Positions 51,863 to 59,542 of a stretch of 64,000 nucleotides of DNA are shown piece by piece. The stretch is taken from contig DATFQX010000214.1 of assembly GCA_035263865.1 (NCBI GenBank), positions 1-64,000 of the forward strand. The letters run 5' to 3'. The notes beneath the pieces are model-generated. The model did no database searches and was not told the DNA's origin. It saw nothing but the letters and a program-made list of their open reading frames with translations. How positions within the stretch are numbered: position 1 is the stretch's first letter; each line of letters starts with the position of its first letter. The translations under genes and the position numbers were made by a program. Source of the DNA: VAZQ01 sp035263865. Lineage in GTDB: Bacteria; Pseudomonadota; Alphaproteobacteria; Rhizobiales; Xanthobacteraceae.

Positions 51863-52840
51863 TCATTCGGGCCTGATGTTGGCCGCGCGGATCACCTTGC
51901 TCCACCTCTCGGCTTCGGTGGCGATGAATCGTCCAAAATCGGCGGGTGAACCCGCAAGCGGTGCCGCGCCTAGATCGGCGAGCCGCGCTTTAATGTCGGG
52001 TTCGGCAAGGGCTGCGTTGATCTCCTTGTTGAGCTTGTCGATGATTTCGGGAGCTGTGTTCTTCGGTGCGGCAATCCCGAACCAATTACTAGCCTCGAAG
52101 CCCGGTAGGAACTCGCTGACGGTCGGTAGTTCCGGCAGAATCTCCGGGCGCTCGGCTGTGGTCACAGCCAACGCGCGTAGTTTGCCAGCCTTGACGTGCT
52201 CGATGGACGACGGAGTGTCGGCGAACATCATTTGCACCTGACCGGCGATGAGATCGGTCAGTGCAGGGGCATTGCCTCGATAAGGCACGTGAACCATCTT
52301 CACGCCGGTCATCATGTTGAACAGCTCGCCGCACAGCTGGATCGTCGACCCAATCCCGGGCGAGGCAAAATTGACCTTGCCTGGTCTCTCTTTGGTGTAG
52401 GCAATGAACTCGGGGACCGTATAGACCGGTGTCGTTGAACCGACTTCCATGAGAAGAGGTCCATTGCTTATGCCCGCGACCGGCGCAGTGTCGCGCATGA
52501 AATTGAAATTGAGCTTATCGTAAAGCAGGTGAGCGATCCCGTTTCCGGGAACGACCAAAAGCAGCGTGTGGCCGTCGGCGGGCGCGCGCGTCACTGCCTC
52601 GGTGGCGATTTGCCCCTGGGCGCCCGCTCGGCTTTCGACGATGAATGGCTGCCCGAGACGCTCCGCCAGCCGCTGACCGATCAAGCGCGCAAGAATGTCG
52701 GCTGGGCCGCCGGGCGGAAAGCCGACCATGATGCGGACCGGTCGCGATGGATAGACCTGCGCCCGAGCGAAGCGCGACACGGCCGGCAGCGCGACGGCAC
52801 TCGCGGCCAAACGCAGAAATCGTCGGCGGGGAAGTTTCAT
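51863..52840 (-). CDS. Bug-family solute-binding protein
   Basis: A 325-residue TctC-like protein with a twin-arginine-style signal (MKLPRRRFLRLAASAVALPA), YPSRPVRIMVGFPPGGPADI, QPFIVESRAGAQGQIATEAV and TRAPADGHTLLLVVP. Convergent with the paralog at 50842. The upstream region contains a C-terminal remnant of an ABC_sub_bind gene within 25 bp, another sign of rearrangement here. Confidence 0.93.
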   Translation of the reverse strand: MKLPRRRFLRLAASAVALPAVSRFARAQVYPSRPVRIMVGFPPGGPADILARLIGQRLAERLGQPFIVESRAGAQGQIATEAVTRAPADGHTLLLVVPGNGIAHLLYDKLNFNFMRDTAPVAGISNGPLLMEVGSTTPVYTVPEFIAYTKERPGKVNFASPGIGSTIQLCGELFNMMTGVKMVHVPYRGNAPALTDLIAGQVQMMFADTPSSIEHVKAGKLRALAVTTAERPEILPELPTVSEFLPGFEASNWFGIAAPKNTAPEIIDKLNKEINAALAEPDIKARLADLGAAPLAGSPADFGRFIATEAERWSKVIRAANIRPE

Positions 52841-52863
52841 TTTGAACCTCCCTGTCGTTCAGA

Positions 52864-52930
52864 TCACTCGATCACCTCGTCGGCACGCGCGAGCAGCGTT
52901 TCCGGCACGGTGAGGCCTATCGCCTTCGCG
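52864..52930 (-). pseudogene. C-terminal remnant of an ABC_sub_bind gene
   Basis: Encodes AKAIGLTVPETLLARADEVIE followed by TGA, the exact type of C-terminus seen in the full genes at 46182 and 53224. Nothing upstream in this frame resembles the rest of the protein. It is a 3' fragment, directly next to the start of the Bug gene at 52840. Confidence 0.8.
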
Positions 52931-52946
52931 CATGGAGTGACAGATC

Positions 52947-53147
52947 GTGGACAGGATATCGGCTCCTCTCAATCGCTATGTTGCGCCCGTGCTTCTAACA
53001 GCTGATCTGGTCGATTACTGGATCCGTCGGCAAGTGATCGAGTTCTTGGTCGCGCAGGAAACAGCGGGGCGTCGCGACCCCTGCATCAAATACCACGCCA
53101 ACGAGCATGAGCGGATCGCGCTTGAGAGCGAGTTATCGGCCCTATAA
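52947..53147 (+). CDS. Possible small hypothetical protein
   Basis: A 66-residue ORF (MDRISAPLNRYVAPVLLTAD, with YWIRRQVIEFLVAQETAG and an acidic end) between the ABC_sub_bind remnant and dispersed repeat B. Composition is protein-like rather than Arg-rich. No family is recognised and the ribosome site is weak (TGGAGTGACAGATCG). Confidence 0.35.
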   Translation: MDRISAPLNRYVAPVLLTADLVDYWIRRQVIEFLVAQETAGRRDPCIKYHANEHERIALESELSAL

Positions 53148-53148
53148 A

Positions 53149-53186
53149 GCCACACGCCCATGCAGGCCCGCTTGGCCCCGAAAGCC
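53149..53186. repeat. Dispersed repeat, copy B
   Basis: Begins CCACACGCCCATGCA and continues CGCTTGGCCCCGAAAGCC. Nearly identical, in the same orientation, to copy C at 54342-54380; the right part also matches copy A at 46071. Copies B and C bracket the ABC_sub_bind gene at 53224-54207. Confidence 0.85.
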
Positions 53187-53223
53187 TTCCACTAGGCGAC
53201 ATACGCGGCGCAGAAATTCCGCT

Positions 53224-54207
53224 CTATTCGATCACCTCATCGACTTGCGCGAGCAAGATCGGCGAAAGGGATAATCCCAGCGCCTGCGCCGTCTTGCTGT
53301 TGACCGTCACCTGAAATTTGGAAGGTTGCTCAACCGGCAAGCTGGCCGGATTGGCCCCTTTGAGAAGCTTATCGACATAGACCGCGGCATACTCATACAG
53401 CAGGGGAAAACTAGCGGACATCGAAGCTAATCCTCCGTCCACCACGGTACTGCGCTCGTTCGACATGTACCCAATGTGGTGGCCGATCGCTAGCTGCGCA
53501 ATCCGTTTTGAATAGGGTCCAAAAAATCCTTGGACAATGACGGCCTGCGCCCCCTCCTTAGCCAGGTCGGAAAAAGCCTCCTCCAGCTCGCTGGGGCCGC
53601 CGATTAGCACCGGCGCGACCCGCACGTTGAGCGCCGAGCCCGCGGCATGAATGTCCGCCACAAACGGGCGACTAAACGGATCAGTGGTCGGCGTGGTTGC
53701 GAGCACGCCGACACAAGCGAGCTTCGGAATGAGATCGCTCAACAGCTGGATGCGCTTGCCGCCGAGCTCGGCGTCCATGGCGGAGAGCCCGGTGACGTTG
53801 CCACCTGGTTCATGCAGGCTCTTGATGAATCCGGATTGTAGTGGCGCGCCCGCCACCATCACAATTGGAATGGTCTTCGTGGCCGCCATAGCGGCTCTCA
53901 CCGCGGGTGTAAAATGGGCGACGATCATAGCGACGTCGCTCCTAACAAGCTCGGCGGCAAATCGAGCAGCGAGATCGCTTCGCCCCTGAGTGTAGCGGAC
54001 GTCCAACGTGATGTTGCGTCCTTCCGAGTAGCCTAGATTTTGCAATCCATGCCGTAGAGCATCGGCAAACGGGTGGGGCTCCGATGCGGAGACCAGAACA
54101 CCGATGCGGGCCACCTTTGCGGCTGGCTGCGAAACCGCATGACCGCGCGCGGACAATAGCCAAGCCGCGCTGCTACTGAGCAAGAAAAGGAAATACCGTC
54201 GCGTCAT
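53224..54207 (-). CDS. ABC_sub_bind-type transporter substrate-binding protein
   Basis: A 327-residue periplasmic protein with a signal starting MTRRYFLFLLSSSAAWLLSA (start 54207), AKVARIGVLVSASEPHPFAD, HEPGGNVTGLSAMDAELGGK and the C-terminus GLSLSPILLAQVDEVIE. Orphan: no permease or ATPase gene nearby. It lies between two direct copies of a 38-39-bp repeat (B and C), which suggests it moved as a unit or was duplicated by recombination between repeats. Confidence 0.92.
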   Translation of the reverse strand: MTRRYFLFLLSSSAAWLLSARGHAVSQPAAKVARIGVLVSASEPHPFADALRHGLQNLGYSEGRNITLDVRYTQGRSDLAARFAAELVRSDVAMIVAHFTPAVRAAMAATKTIPIVMVAGAPLQSGFIKSLHEPGGNVTGLSAMDAELGGKRIQLLSDLIPKLACVGVLATTPTTDPFSRPFVADIHAAGSALNVRVAPVLIGGPSELEEAFSDLAKEGAQAVIVQGFFGPYSKRIAQLAIGHHIGYMSNERSTVVDGGLASMSASFPLLYEYAAVYVDKLLKGANPASLPVEQPSKFQVTVNSKTAQALGLSLSPILLAQVDEVIE

Positions 54208-54341
54208 GGGACTTCCGCCTCCCAGCCCGGACCTTGGGCCCGCCGAGGCTATCACATCCGAAGACGGCGGCGCTTGTGCATCACAACAAATTTTGCTTGG
54301 GCAATGTCTCAGATGGGTCAATTGCGATTGACGCGGCGGAG

Positions 54342-54380
54342 GCCACACGCCCATGCACGTTCGCTTGGCCCCGAAAGCGG
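54342..54380. repeat. Dispersed repeat, copy C
   Basis: CCACACGCCCATGCACG followed by TTCGCTTGGCCCCGAAAGCG; direct copy of B. The right half is the palindromic-type element also seen at 46071. Confidence 0.85.
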
Positions 54381-54418
54381 ACCGTTGTAGCCCGTCGCAT
54401 CAGGTCCACGTCTTGCCG

Positions 54419-54814
54419 TCACACCGGCGATGCTAAGGCCTTCTCGGTCCGCGGCATCAACACCGCTAGAATGATCGCGACGAGGAAGAGCGCGGGCACG
54501 TCCCCGATCAAATGACCGCGTTCGGCCGCATCGGTGAAGCCTTGAACGCCCATGATCACCGCGTGAACCACGCTTGACCACACAGTGAACCAGATAAGGC
54601 TCCTGTGAGCATAGGGATCTTGCGATGCGACGAGCAAGAATACGCCCAGCGTCGCATACACTCCAATGATCATCATCAGATAGTGCGAATGCCCTTGTCC
54701 CCAAGCCCAGCCCGAGGGCCACACAATGCCCAACGTGTATATGCCAAATATAAACGTTAGGCCGACGACGATTAGCGCGATGCGAAAAAGAAGCAGACGA
54801 GTTGCATCAGACAT
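54419..54814 (-). CDS. DUF6632-like membrane protein
   Basis: A 131-residue protein with four predicted membrane helices (about residues 7-28, 43-63, 74-94 and 104-124). SGWAWGQGHSHYLMMIIGVY and HRSLIWFTVWSSVVHAVIMG match the DUF6632 family as I know it. AGGAGGG lies six nt before the ATG at 54814. Function unknown. A 131-bp gap separates it from the methyltransferase gene upstream of it. Confidence 0.75.
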   Translation of the reverse strand: MSDATRLLLFRIALIVVGLTFIFGIYTLGIVWPSGWAWGQGHSHYLMMIIGVYATLGVFLLVASQDPYAHRSLIWFTVWSSVVHAVIMGVQGFTDAAERGHLIGDVPALFLVAIILAVLMPRTEKALASPV

Positions 54815-54945
54815 TTTTGACCCTCCTGTCCCATATTTCATTCTCAATTACGAATGCGGTCGTCGGATCGGTGACGCCGACGAATCCGCACCGGACTAAT
54901 TGGAAAACTACTAAGCCGACGCGACTCCCTGAAATCGCTCGAGGC

Positions 54946-55716
54946 TCACATTGGCTTCTGGAACTTCAACACGAACTCGTCCACCGGCTTGCCGGGCGGC
55001 GGCTGTATTGAGAAATCGCGGGCGTCTTCCGGGTGGCGCCAGAAGCCGCCTTCGCCTACGAGCTTGAACCCGGCCGCCTCGACCTCGCGACGCAGCGCCG
55101 CCTCCTCGATGCGATGGAAGGTCTTGCCCACAGACGTCCCATCTCCGGGACGTGCCGAATGATCGGCAATGATAAGAAGCCCGCCAGGCTTAAGCGCAGC
55201 GTAGAGTTTGCGGTTCATCGCGGCGCGGTCGACGTTCATGTAGGTCGTATCATGATAGAAGAACAGGAATGTGATGAGATCGAGCTCGCCCACGTCAGCC
55301 GGTAACGGATCATCGAACGGCCGCGTCACGCGCACGATATCTTTTCCCCCCGGCGTCTGCAGCCGCGCGTCGAACCTCGCCTTCGCGCGCTCGCCGAGGT
55401 CCGCCGGGTTTTGCGCATAGACAGTGCCGCCTGGCGCCGCAGCACGCGCCATGAGTTCCGAGCTGTAGCCCCCGCCTGCGCCCATATCGAGCACCTTCAT
55501 GCCGGGACGCACACCGCTGAAGACGAGCAGCTTGAGCGGGTCGCGCCGGTTGTCGGTCTGTCGGTCGGCATCGGTGCGATCGGGCGCGGCGATGATCGCG
55601 GCATAGTCGGGGGCGCCCTGAGCGACGGCGCGGGTCGCAGCGAGACAAGCCGCAAGTGTGACGGACGCAGCCAGAAAGGCTGCAGCGCAAACATATTTAT
55701 TTGAGATCGCAGGCAT
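54946..55716 (-). CDS. Exported class I SAM-dependent methyltransferase (COG4798 type)
   Basis: A 256-residue protein with an N-terminal signal peptide (about residues 1-33, ending AVAQ), unusual for a SAM enzyme but typical of this predicted methyltransferase group. The SAM motif is VLDMGAGGGYSSELMARAA at about residues 75-93; LITFLFFYHDTTYMNVDRAA and LKPGGLLIIADHSARPGDGT follow. Where it would find SAM outside the cytoplasm is unclear, so the signal may be retained as an anchor. Substrate unknown. Confidence 0.85.
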   Translation of the reverse strand: MPAISNKYVCAAAFLAASVTLAACLAATRAVAQGAPDYAAIIAAPDRTDADRQTDNRRDPLKLLVFSGVRPGMKVLDMGAGGGYSSELMARAAAPGGTVYAQNPADLGERAKARFDARLQTPGGKDIVRVTRPFDDPLPADVGELDLITFLFFYHDTTYMNVDRAAMNRKLYAALKPGGLLIIADHSARPGDGTSVGKTFHRIEEAALRREVEAAGFKLVGEGGFWRHPEDARDFSIQPPPGKPVDEFVLKFQKPM

Positions 55717-56084
55717 GCTCCCTACCTTCCAGGTCCTTGATGCGCCGAGAACTGCCGCAGCATATCCTCAACCCCCCTCGACCCGAAGGCGCTTTTCCTC
55801 AATCTAACGTGATGATGCGCGCGCACAAGCGCGTCTTCCAGAACGCATTCAGGCACAATTTTGCTCAATGCGCGCTTCTGGAAGATTCTTGTAACGCGAG
55901 GCAAGCGAAAATTTGCGCTTTGCGTTTTCCCTCGATGCGGCCGCAGCTTGGCGCGGCGGCGGCCGCGCCGCACGCGGCAGCATTAACCGCAGCTTAACCA
56001 TGCCGGAACATCATTCGCCTGCGCAGCTGAACAGGGCTTCGTGCGCAACTTGCGCCGAAGATGCCCGCACGATGGAGCAGCGCA
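55717..56084. other. Gap with inverted repeat
   Basis: About 370 bp without a convincing gene. It holds a long inverted repeat, CTTCCAGAACGCATT (55837-55851) / AATGCG-CGC-TTCTGGAAG (55868-55885), arms of 15 nt with a 3-nt bulge. The site lies upstream of the methyltransferase gene and could be a regulatory hairpin or a remnant of a palindromic element. Confidence 0.5.
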
Positions 56085-56282
56085 ATGCCGGATCGAAAAG
56101 CCTACAGCCTTCGGGATATCCCGGAGCCGGGCGGGGCCCCTCGCCTGCTCAACGCAGCCGCGTGGCTCGGAACGCTCGCCGCGCTCGAGACCGAATTCAA
56201 GACGGTGCTCAGCCAGGACGCAGCGGCGCATGAGAAGAGCCTGGAGCCACGCCGCGGGCAGCAAACCCGCCGCGATTCGTAA
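56085..56282 (+). CDS. Possible small hypothetical protein
   Basis: A 65-residue ORF (MPDRKAYSLRDIPEPGGAPR, then LLNAAAWLGTLAALETEFKT) with GGAG about nine nt upstream. No family is recognised. It precedes the prophage-like island and is convergent with it. Confidence 0.35.
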   Translation: MPDRKAYSLRDIPEPGGAPRLLNAAAWLGTLAALETEFKTVLSQDAAAHEKSLEPRRGQQTRRDS

Positions 56283-56383
56283 GTCGAAGGCGCCGAGCGC
56301 ACCGATTGGCGCGTCGACGACTGAGGACGCTTTCGTAACGATCGGGTACTCGCCGGATTGGATCGTTCCCGATCCGGCCATCG

Positions 56384-56412
56384 AAAATAAAAGCCCCGCT
56401 GAAAGCGGGGCT
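56384..56412 (-). terminator. Rho-independent terminator, minus strand
   Basis: Perfect 9-bp stem AGCCCCGCT (56392-56400) / AGCGGGGCT (56404-56412) with a 3-nt loop. On the minus strand it is followed by TTTATTTT. It probably ends the leftward transcript of the prophage-like genes. Confidence 0.8.
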
Positions 56413-56552
56413 AGTCCGTTGGGATGGAGGCTCGGGTCCAAGCCTCCACGCGAGCTTGCCAGGGCACCGATCGGGTGCAACTACGCGATTATACGTAGGT
56501 GGCAAGTCTGTGGAATGCGGTCCCCCCCCCCGGGCGCCTTCATACGTTCGTT

Positions 56553-56912
56553 TCACCCCTCGCGGTTGCCGATTCCCCATAGCCGGCACAGCTCATCAAG
56601 CGCCGCTTTCATGCGCTCAAGCGCGGCCGCATAGGCTTGCGGGCGGCTCGTCCACCCCAAAGCCTGCCCGATTTGCTCGAGGCCGAACTCCCTGCATACC
56701 GCCCATTCCAAAACGTGCGAGCTGATCTTGCCCAGCACCTGCACCGCCTCGCGATAGCGCTGCCGGTGAAACACCTGGCGTTCCGTCTTCGCAATCCCGG
56801 CATAGGCGCCGAGACCGACCGAGATCAGATGGCGATATTTCTGCCCTGCCGAATATTGTTCGGCCGTGAGCGCGCCGCGCGCAAAGGCGCGCTCGAGCGG
56901 GGCATCGCGCAT
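56553..56912 (-). CDS. Prophage-type DUF6456-like protein
   Basis: A 119-residue protein with FARGALTAEQYSAGQKYRHL, AKTERQVFHRQRYREAVQVL and WTSRPQAYAAALERMKAALD, resembling a DUF6456-like family seen in prophages of Bradyrhizobium relatives. The conserved block seems to extend upstream of this ATG (in frame: LPTPERLRRAGKDVARGNSG), but no ATG, GTG or TTG is found there before a stop, so the true N-terminus may be lost. Leftward transcription runs into the terminator at 56384. A C10 run lies just past its end (56522-56531). Confidence 0.55.
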   Translation of the reverse strand: MRDAPLERAFARGALTAEQYSAGQKYRHLISVGLGAYAGIAKTERQVFHRQRYREAVQVLGKISSHVLEWAVCREFGLEQIGQALGWTSRPQAYAAALERMKAALDELCRLWGIGNREG

Positions 56913-57150
56913 GGTGATCTGGCCTGAGTTGCCGCGCGCGACGTCCTTGCCCGCGCGGCGCAGGCGCTCCGGCGTCGGCAGCGCGCGCAGGTCGCATCTC
57001 TTGCTCTCATCTTGGCTCTCCTGCTGATTGGTGGTGGATCGTTTTCATGTCTGTTGCCGATTGGCGTTGGTGCATTTTCATTTCTGTTCTGTTGGATGGA
57101 TATCCGCGCCGCACACTCGACATGCTCCCCTCCCCGCGCTCGGTATGTCC

Positions 57151-57245
57151 CCTCCCCCGCTTGCGGGGGAGGGTTAGGGAGGGGCATGCAGAAAGATCCG
57201 CGCTTGTTCGCCCCTCCCCACCCCTCCCCCGTAAACGGGGGAGGG
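57151..57245. repeat. Two CCTCCCCCG palindromes
   Basis: CCTCCCCCGC-TT-GCGGGGGAGG (57151-57172) and CCCTCCCCCGT-AA-ACGGGGGAGGG (57222-57245), both perfect hairpins. They are typical intergenic palindromes of this bacterial group and sit inside what would be the 3' end of the broken gcrA-like gene. Confidence 0.8.
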
Positions 57246-57306
57246 AGCAGACCGAGTTTGTCGCTCGCTGCGCGCCCGCATCGCGGGCTCGCGTCCCCGG
57301 TCGGCG

Positions 57307-57819
57307 ATAGGCGCGCGCGCAGTGCGCGGGGCAGTAGGGCTTGTCGGCCGCGACCTGCGCGCCGCAGAAGAAGAACTCGGCAGAGGTCGGATCGCCCACC
57401 GGTCACCCGCAGCTCTCGTCGCCGAGCGCAAAGAGCGAACGGCGCTGAGTACGCGGGATCTGCGCGTCGAGCCGCGCATTCTCGACGTCGCGCTCGCCCT
57501 TATGGGGCCGGGGCGCTGGTCGCGGCCGGCGCGAGGAGACGGCGCGCCGGCGGGCGTATTGTGGCCGCGCCGTGCGCGGAATGTTTTGCAGCGCCAGCCG
57601 CCGTCCGGGCGCGCCGCCGTAAGGCGACAGGCGGGCAATGCCGAGACGATGGATCTTCGCGATCACCGCGTTCGCGGTGACCCCTAGCTCCGCGCCGATC
57701 TCGCGCGCCCGCGCCCCTTCGCTCCAGCGCCGGCGCAAATAACGCAGGCGCTTCTCGGTCCATGGCGAGGCCGCGGGGGAGCGTGGCGACCGTGGCAGGC
57801 CGAACAAATCTAGCACCAT
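57307..57819 (-). pseudogene. GcrA-like cell-cycle regulator with in-frame TGA
   Basis: The N-terminus WTEKRLRYLRRRWSEGARAR and VTANAVIAKIHRLGIARLSP is the GcrA DNA-binding region, and the C-terminus PVGDPTSAEFFFCGAQVAAD then KPYCPAHCARAYRR the conserved Cys-rich end. Between them, at 57403-57405, TGA stands exactly where the family motif CxWPxGDP requires Trp (TGG); the frame is unbroken on both sides. One base change therefore explains the break. The native stop is unclear because the frame runs on through the palindromes to 57007. GGGAGGA precedes the ATG at 57819. GcrA paralogs occur in prophages, which fits the neighbours. Confidence 0.85.
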
Positions 57820-57834
57820 GACTCCTCCCGAATC

Positions 57835-57880
57835 GTAGTTTTATGCAGTTAACTACATTTCAACTACAAACGCCAACTAC
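57835..57880. promoter_or_regulatory. Operator sites of the phage-type repressor
   Basis: GTAGTT (57835-57840) faces AACTAC (57851-57856) as a 22-bp dyad, and two further AACTAC copies follow at 57862-57867 and 57875-57880. The sites lie between the divergent gcrA-like and repressor genes. The same motif as ACTAC-AAAGC-GTAGT occurs at 58820-58834, supporting a shared regulator. Confidence 0.7.
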
Positions 57881-57902
57881 CACATGTAATGGAATTCACG
57901 TT

Positions 57903-58550
57903 ATGAGAGCCCCCATGCGCACACTCCGTGGAGAGCGGCTACGAATGGCGCGCGAGAAGCGCTACAAGTCGGCGCGGCTTGCCGCCAAGGCGATGGGCAT
58001 TGCGGTATCGACCTACGGCGCGCACGAGCGCGCGGAAACGCCGGGCGGGCGCGACTACGGTCCGGACGAGGCCAGGAAATACGCGCGCCGCTTCGGCGTG
58101 ACGCCGGAGTGGCTCTTAACCGGCCGCGAGCCGTTCCCGGAGGGGGATGAGCCCCCTCCGCCGAAAGTACCGGTGGTCGGTTATGTTGGGGCGGGCGCCA
58201 CCGCGCACTTCTACGATGTGCCGCCCTCGCACCTCGACGAGATCACGCCACCGGTCGGACTTGCGGAGAACACGGCGGCGGTCGAGATTCGCGGCGATAG
58301 CCTGGGCCCGTTTTTCAACCGCTGGTACGTCTTCTACGACGACGTGCGCCGGCCAGTGACGCCGGATCTCATCGGCCACCTCTGCGTGGTCGGGCTTCCC
58401 GACGGCCGCATCCTCATCAAGCAGATCCAGCGTGGCGCCTCCGAGGGCCTCTACTCGCTCTATTCCGCGACCGAAAAGCCGATTCCCGACGTGCCCGTGG
58501 AATGGGCGGCGCGCGTCAACGTGATTTCTCGCGGCGCCGACCGCCAGTAG
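57903..58550 (+). CDS. LexA/CI-like repressor with S24 peptidase domain
   Basis: A 215-residue prophage-type repressor. Helix-turn-helix about residues 6-75 (SARLAAKAMGIAVSTYGAHE, ARRFGVTPEWLLTG). The C-terminal S24 domain begins VPVVGYVGAGA, with the candidate catalytic dyad Ser133 (RGDSLGP) and Lys173 (ILIKQIQ). Autocleavage after RecA activation is expected from the family. ATG 57903 or 57915 are the sensible starts; one at 57843 lies within the operator. It probably represses both the gcrA-like gene and its own promoter through AACTAC sites. Confidence 0.87.
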   Translation: MRAPMRTLRGERLRMAREKRYKSARLAAKAMGIAVSTYGAHERAETPGGRDYGPDEARKYARRFGVTPEWLLTGREPFPEGDEPPPPKVPVVGYVGAGATAHFYDVPPSHLDEITPPVGLAENTAAVEIRGDSLGPFFNRWYVFYDDVRRPVTPDLIGHLCVVGLPDGRILIKQIQRGASEGLYSLYSATEKPIPDVPVEWAARVNVISRGADRQ

Positions 58551-58899
58551 CACGCCGCTCCGCAGCCTGAGTTTGCGGCAAGCGAAGCCTGGCCGCATTT
58601 GGCGAGCGCGTTCTCTCATCTGTTGTGCAAAATTCGCGCGCGCCCGCTCTCGACTCCTCTTCCCAAAACGAAAACAACGTGGGAAGCAGGTGCGGTCTAT
58701 CAACGAATCACGCCCGACATCACCCCGGCCCTTCGCGCCGGCCTGTCCACAATGGGAGGGAGGCGGGCCGAATTTGCCGCTCGCGGCTCATTCCATTTCT
58801 GCCGAATGCCAAGCTGTCTACTACAAAGCGTAGTTGACATTCATTGCCGCATCTTTTCGTCATCCTCCCGACCGCACATTGCAAAGGAGCGGAAACAGG
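58551..58899. promoter_or_regulatory. Gap with second repressor operator and promoter
   Basis: About 350 bp. It contains the perfect 15-bp palindrome ACTACAAAGCGTAGT at 58820-58834, overlapping TTGACA (58834-58839), a good -35 box; the matching -10 is weak. This is the expected arrangement for a repressed phage promoter driving the gene at 58900. The rest shows no gene. Confidence 0.6.
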
Positions 58900-59217
58900 A
58901 TGACCGCAATAGAGCAAAAGCAAATGCGCGCCACGAGCGGCGCATGCCGCGGCGTGGACCGCACACGCTGCTTCCTCGAGCGCATCGACCCGCATCTGGG
59001 AAGCCTGGCCGGTGACCGGGAGCGCCGCGCCTTCCTTAAGCGCCAGCTCGAGGGGTGGGAGTACCGCTATGCCCGCTTCATCGCCACGCAAGGCGCCTCG
59101 GAGTTTTCAGCAAGCACCAAGATCCGCCGCACGCCGCTGATTTTTTGCTCACCATCACCGGGCTTGCCGCGCGCGCCGGCGCGCTGGGGCGCACGCATCG
59201 GTAGCGCCGCCTTCTTT
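58900..59217 (+). pseudogene. Prophage-associated small protein, frameshifted
   Basis: From the ATG at 58900 the frame gives CFLERIDPHLGSLAGDRERR and AFLKRQLEGWEYRYARFIAT. The natural continuation ADFLLTITGLAARAGALGRT followed by HR-stop lies in the other frame, ending at 59217. The switch occurs at about 59100-59130. The uninterrupted first frame instead runs into the next gene. A GAGGAG-like AAGGAG stands ten nt upstream and the repressor operator 66 bp upstream. The family has no name known to me. Confidence 0.6.
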
Positions 59218-59271
59218 TTGCCTCCACCACGAGTCAAAGCGTGGATTGGTGGTAACTGGAGGAGGTTGGGT

Positions 59272-59487
59272 ATGGGTAAATTTCTCGCTACGGCCGCATT
59301 CGCGACCGCGCTCATCGCGGTTGCCGCGTCCGAGGCCTCGGCACAAACATTCGTCTGCCAGGCGGTCGGCCTGCGCTCGGTTGCTTATGGCCGGGCCTTC
59401 TTCGTGGGCGACGCCAAGTGGATTGCGCTTTCCCGTTGCGCCCGCCGCAGCGGCCTTTGCACCATCAGCTATTGCGTCCCAGGCTAG
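59272..59487 (+). CDS. Small exported protein
   Basis: A 71-residue protein with a clear signal peptide (MGKFLATAAFATALIAVAAS, cleavage after SAQ) and a mature domain of about 45 residues containing four Cys (VCQAVG, SRCARR, GLCTISYC). GGAGGAGG ends six nt before the ATG at 59272, an excellent ribosome site. It is in the same frame as the preceding broken gene but is a separate unit. No family is recognised. Confidence 0.75.
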   Translation: MGKFLATAAFATALIAVAASEASAQTFVCQAVGLRSVAYGRAFFVGDAKWIALSRCARRSGLCTISYCVPG

Positions 59488-59542
59488 GCGCATTGACGCG
59501 TCTCACGCGCGTCCTCGACACGTCGCCGGTGCGGTAAGTGCC

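Noticed and set aside
57151..57245. CRISPR array
   Set aside because: Two hairpins only, differing in length and loop, without regular spacers.
58834..59487. A single 217-residue protein spanning both small genes
   Set aside because: The second half has its own ribosome site and signal peptide at 59272, and the first half has its natural C-terminus in another frame. The fusion is only an accident of frame.
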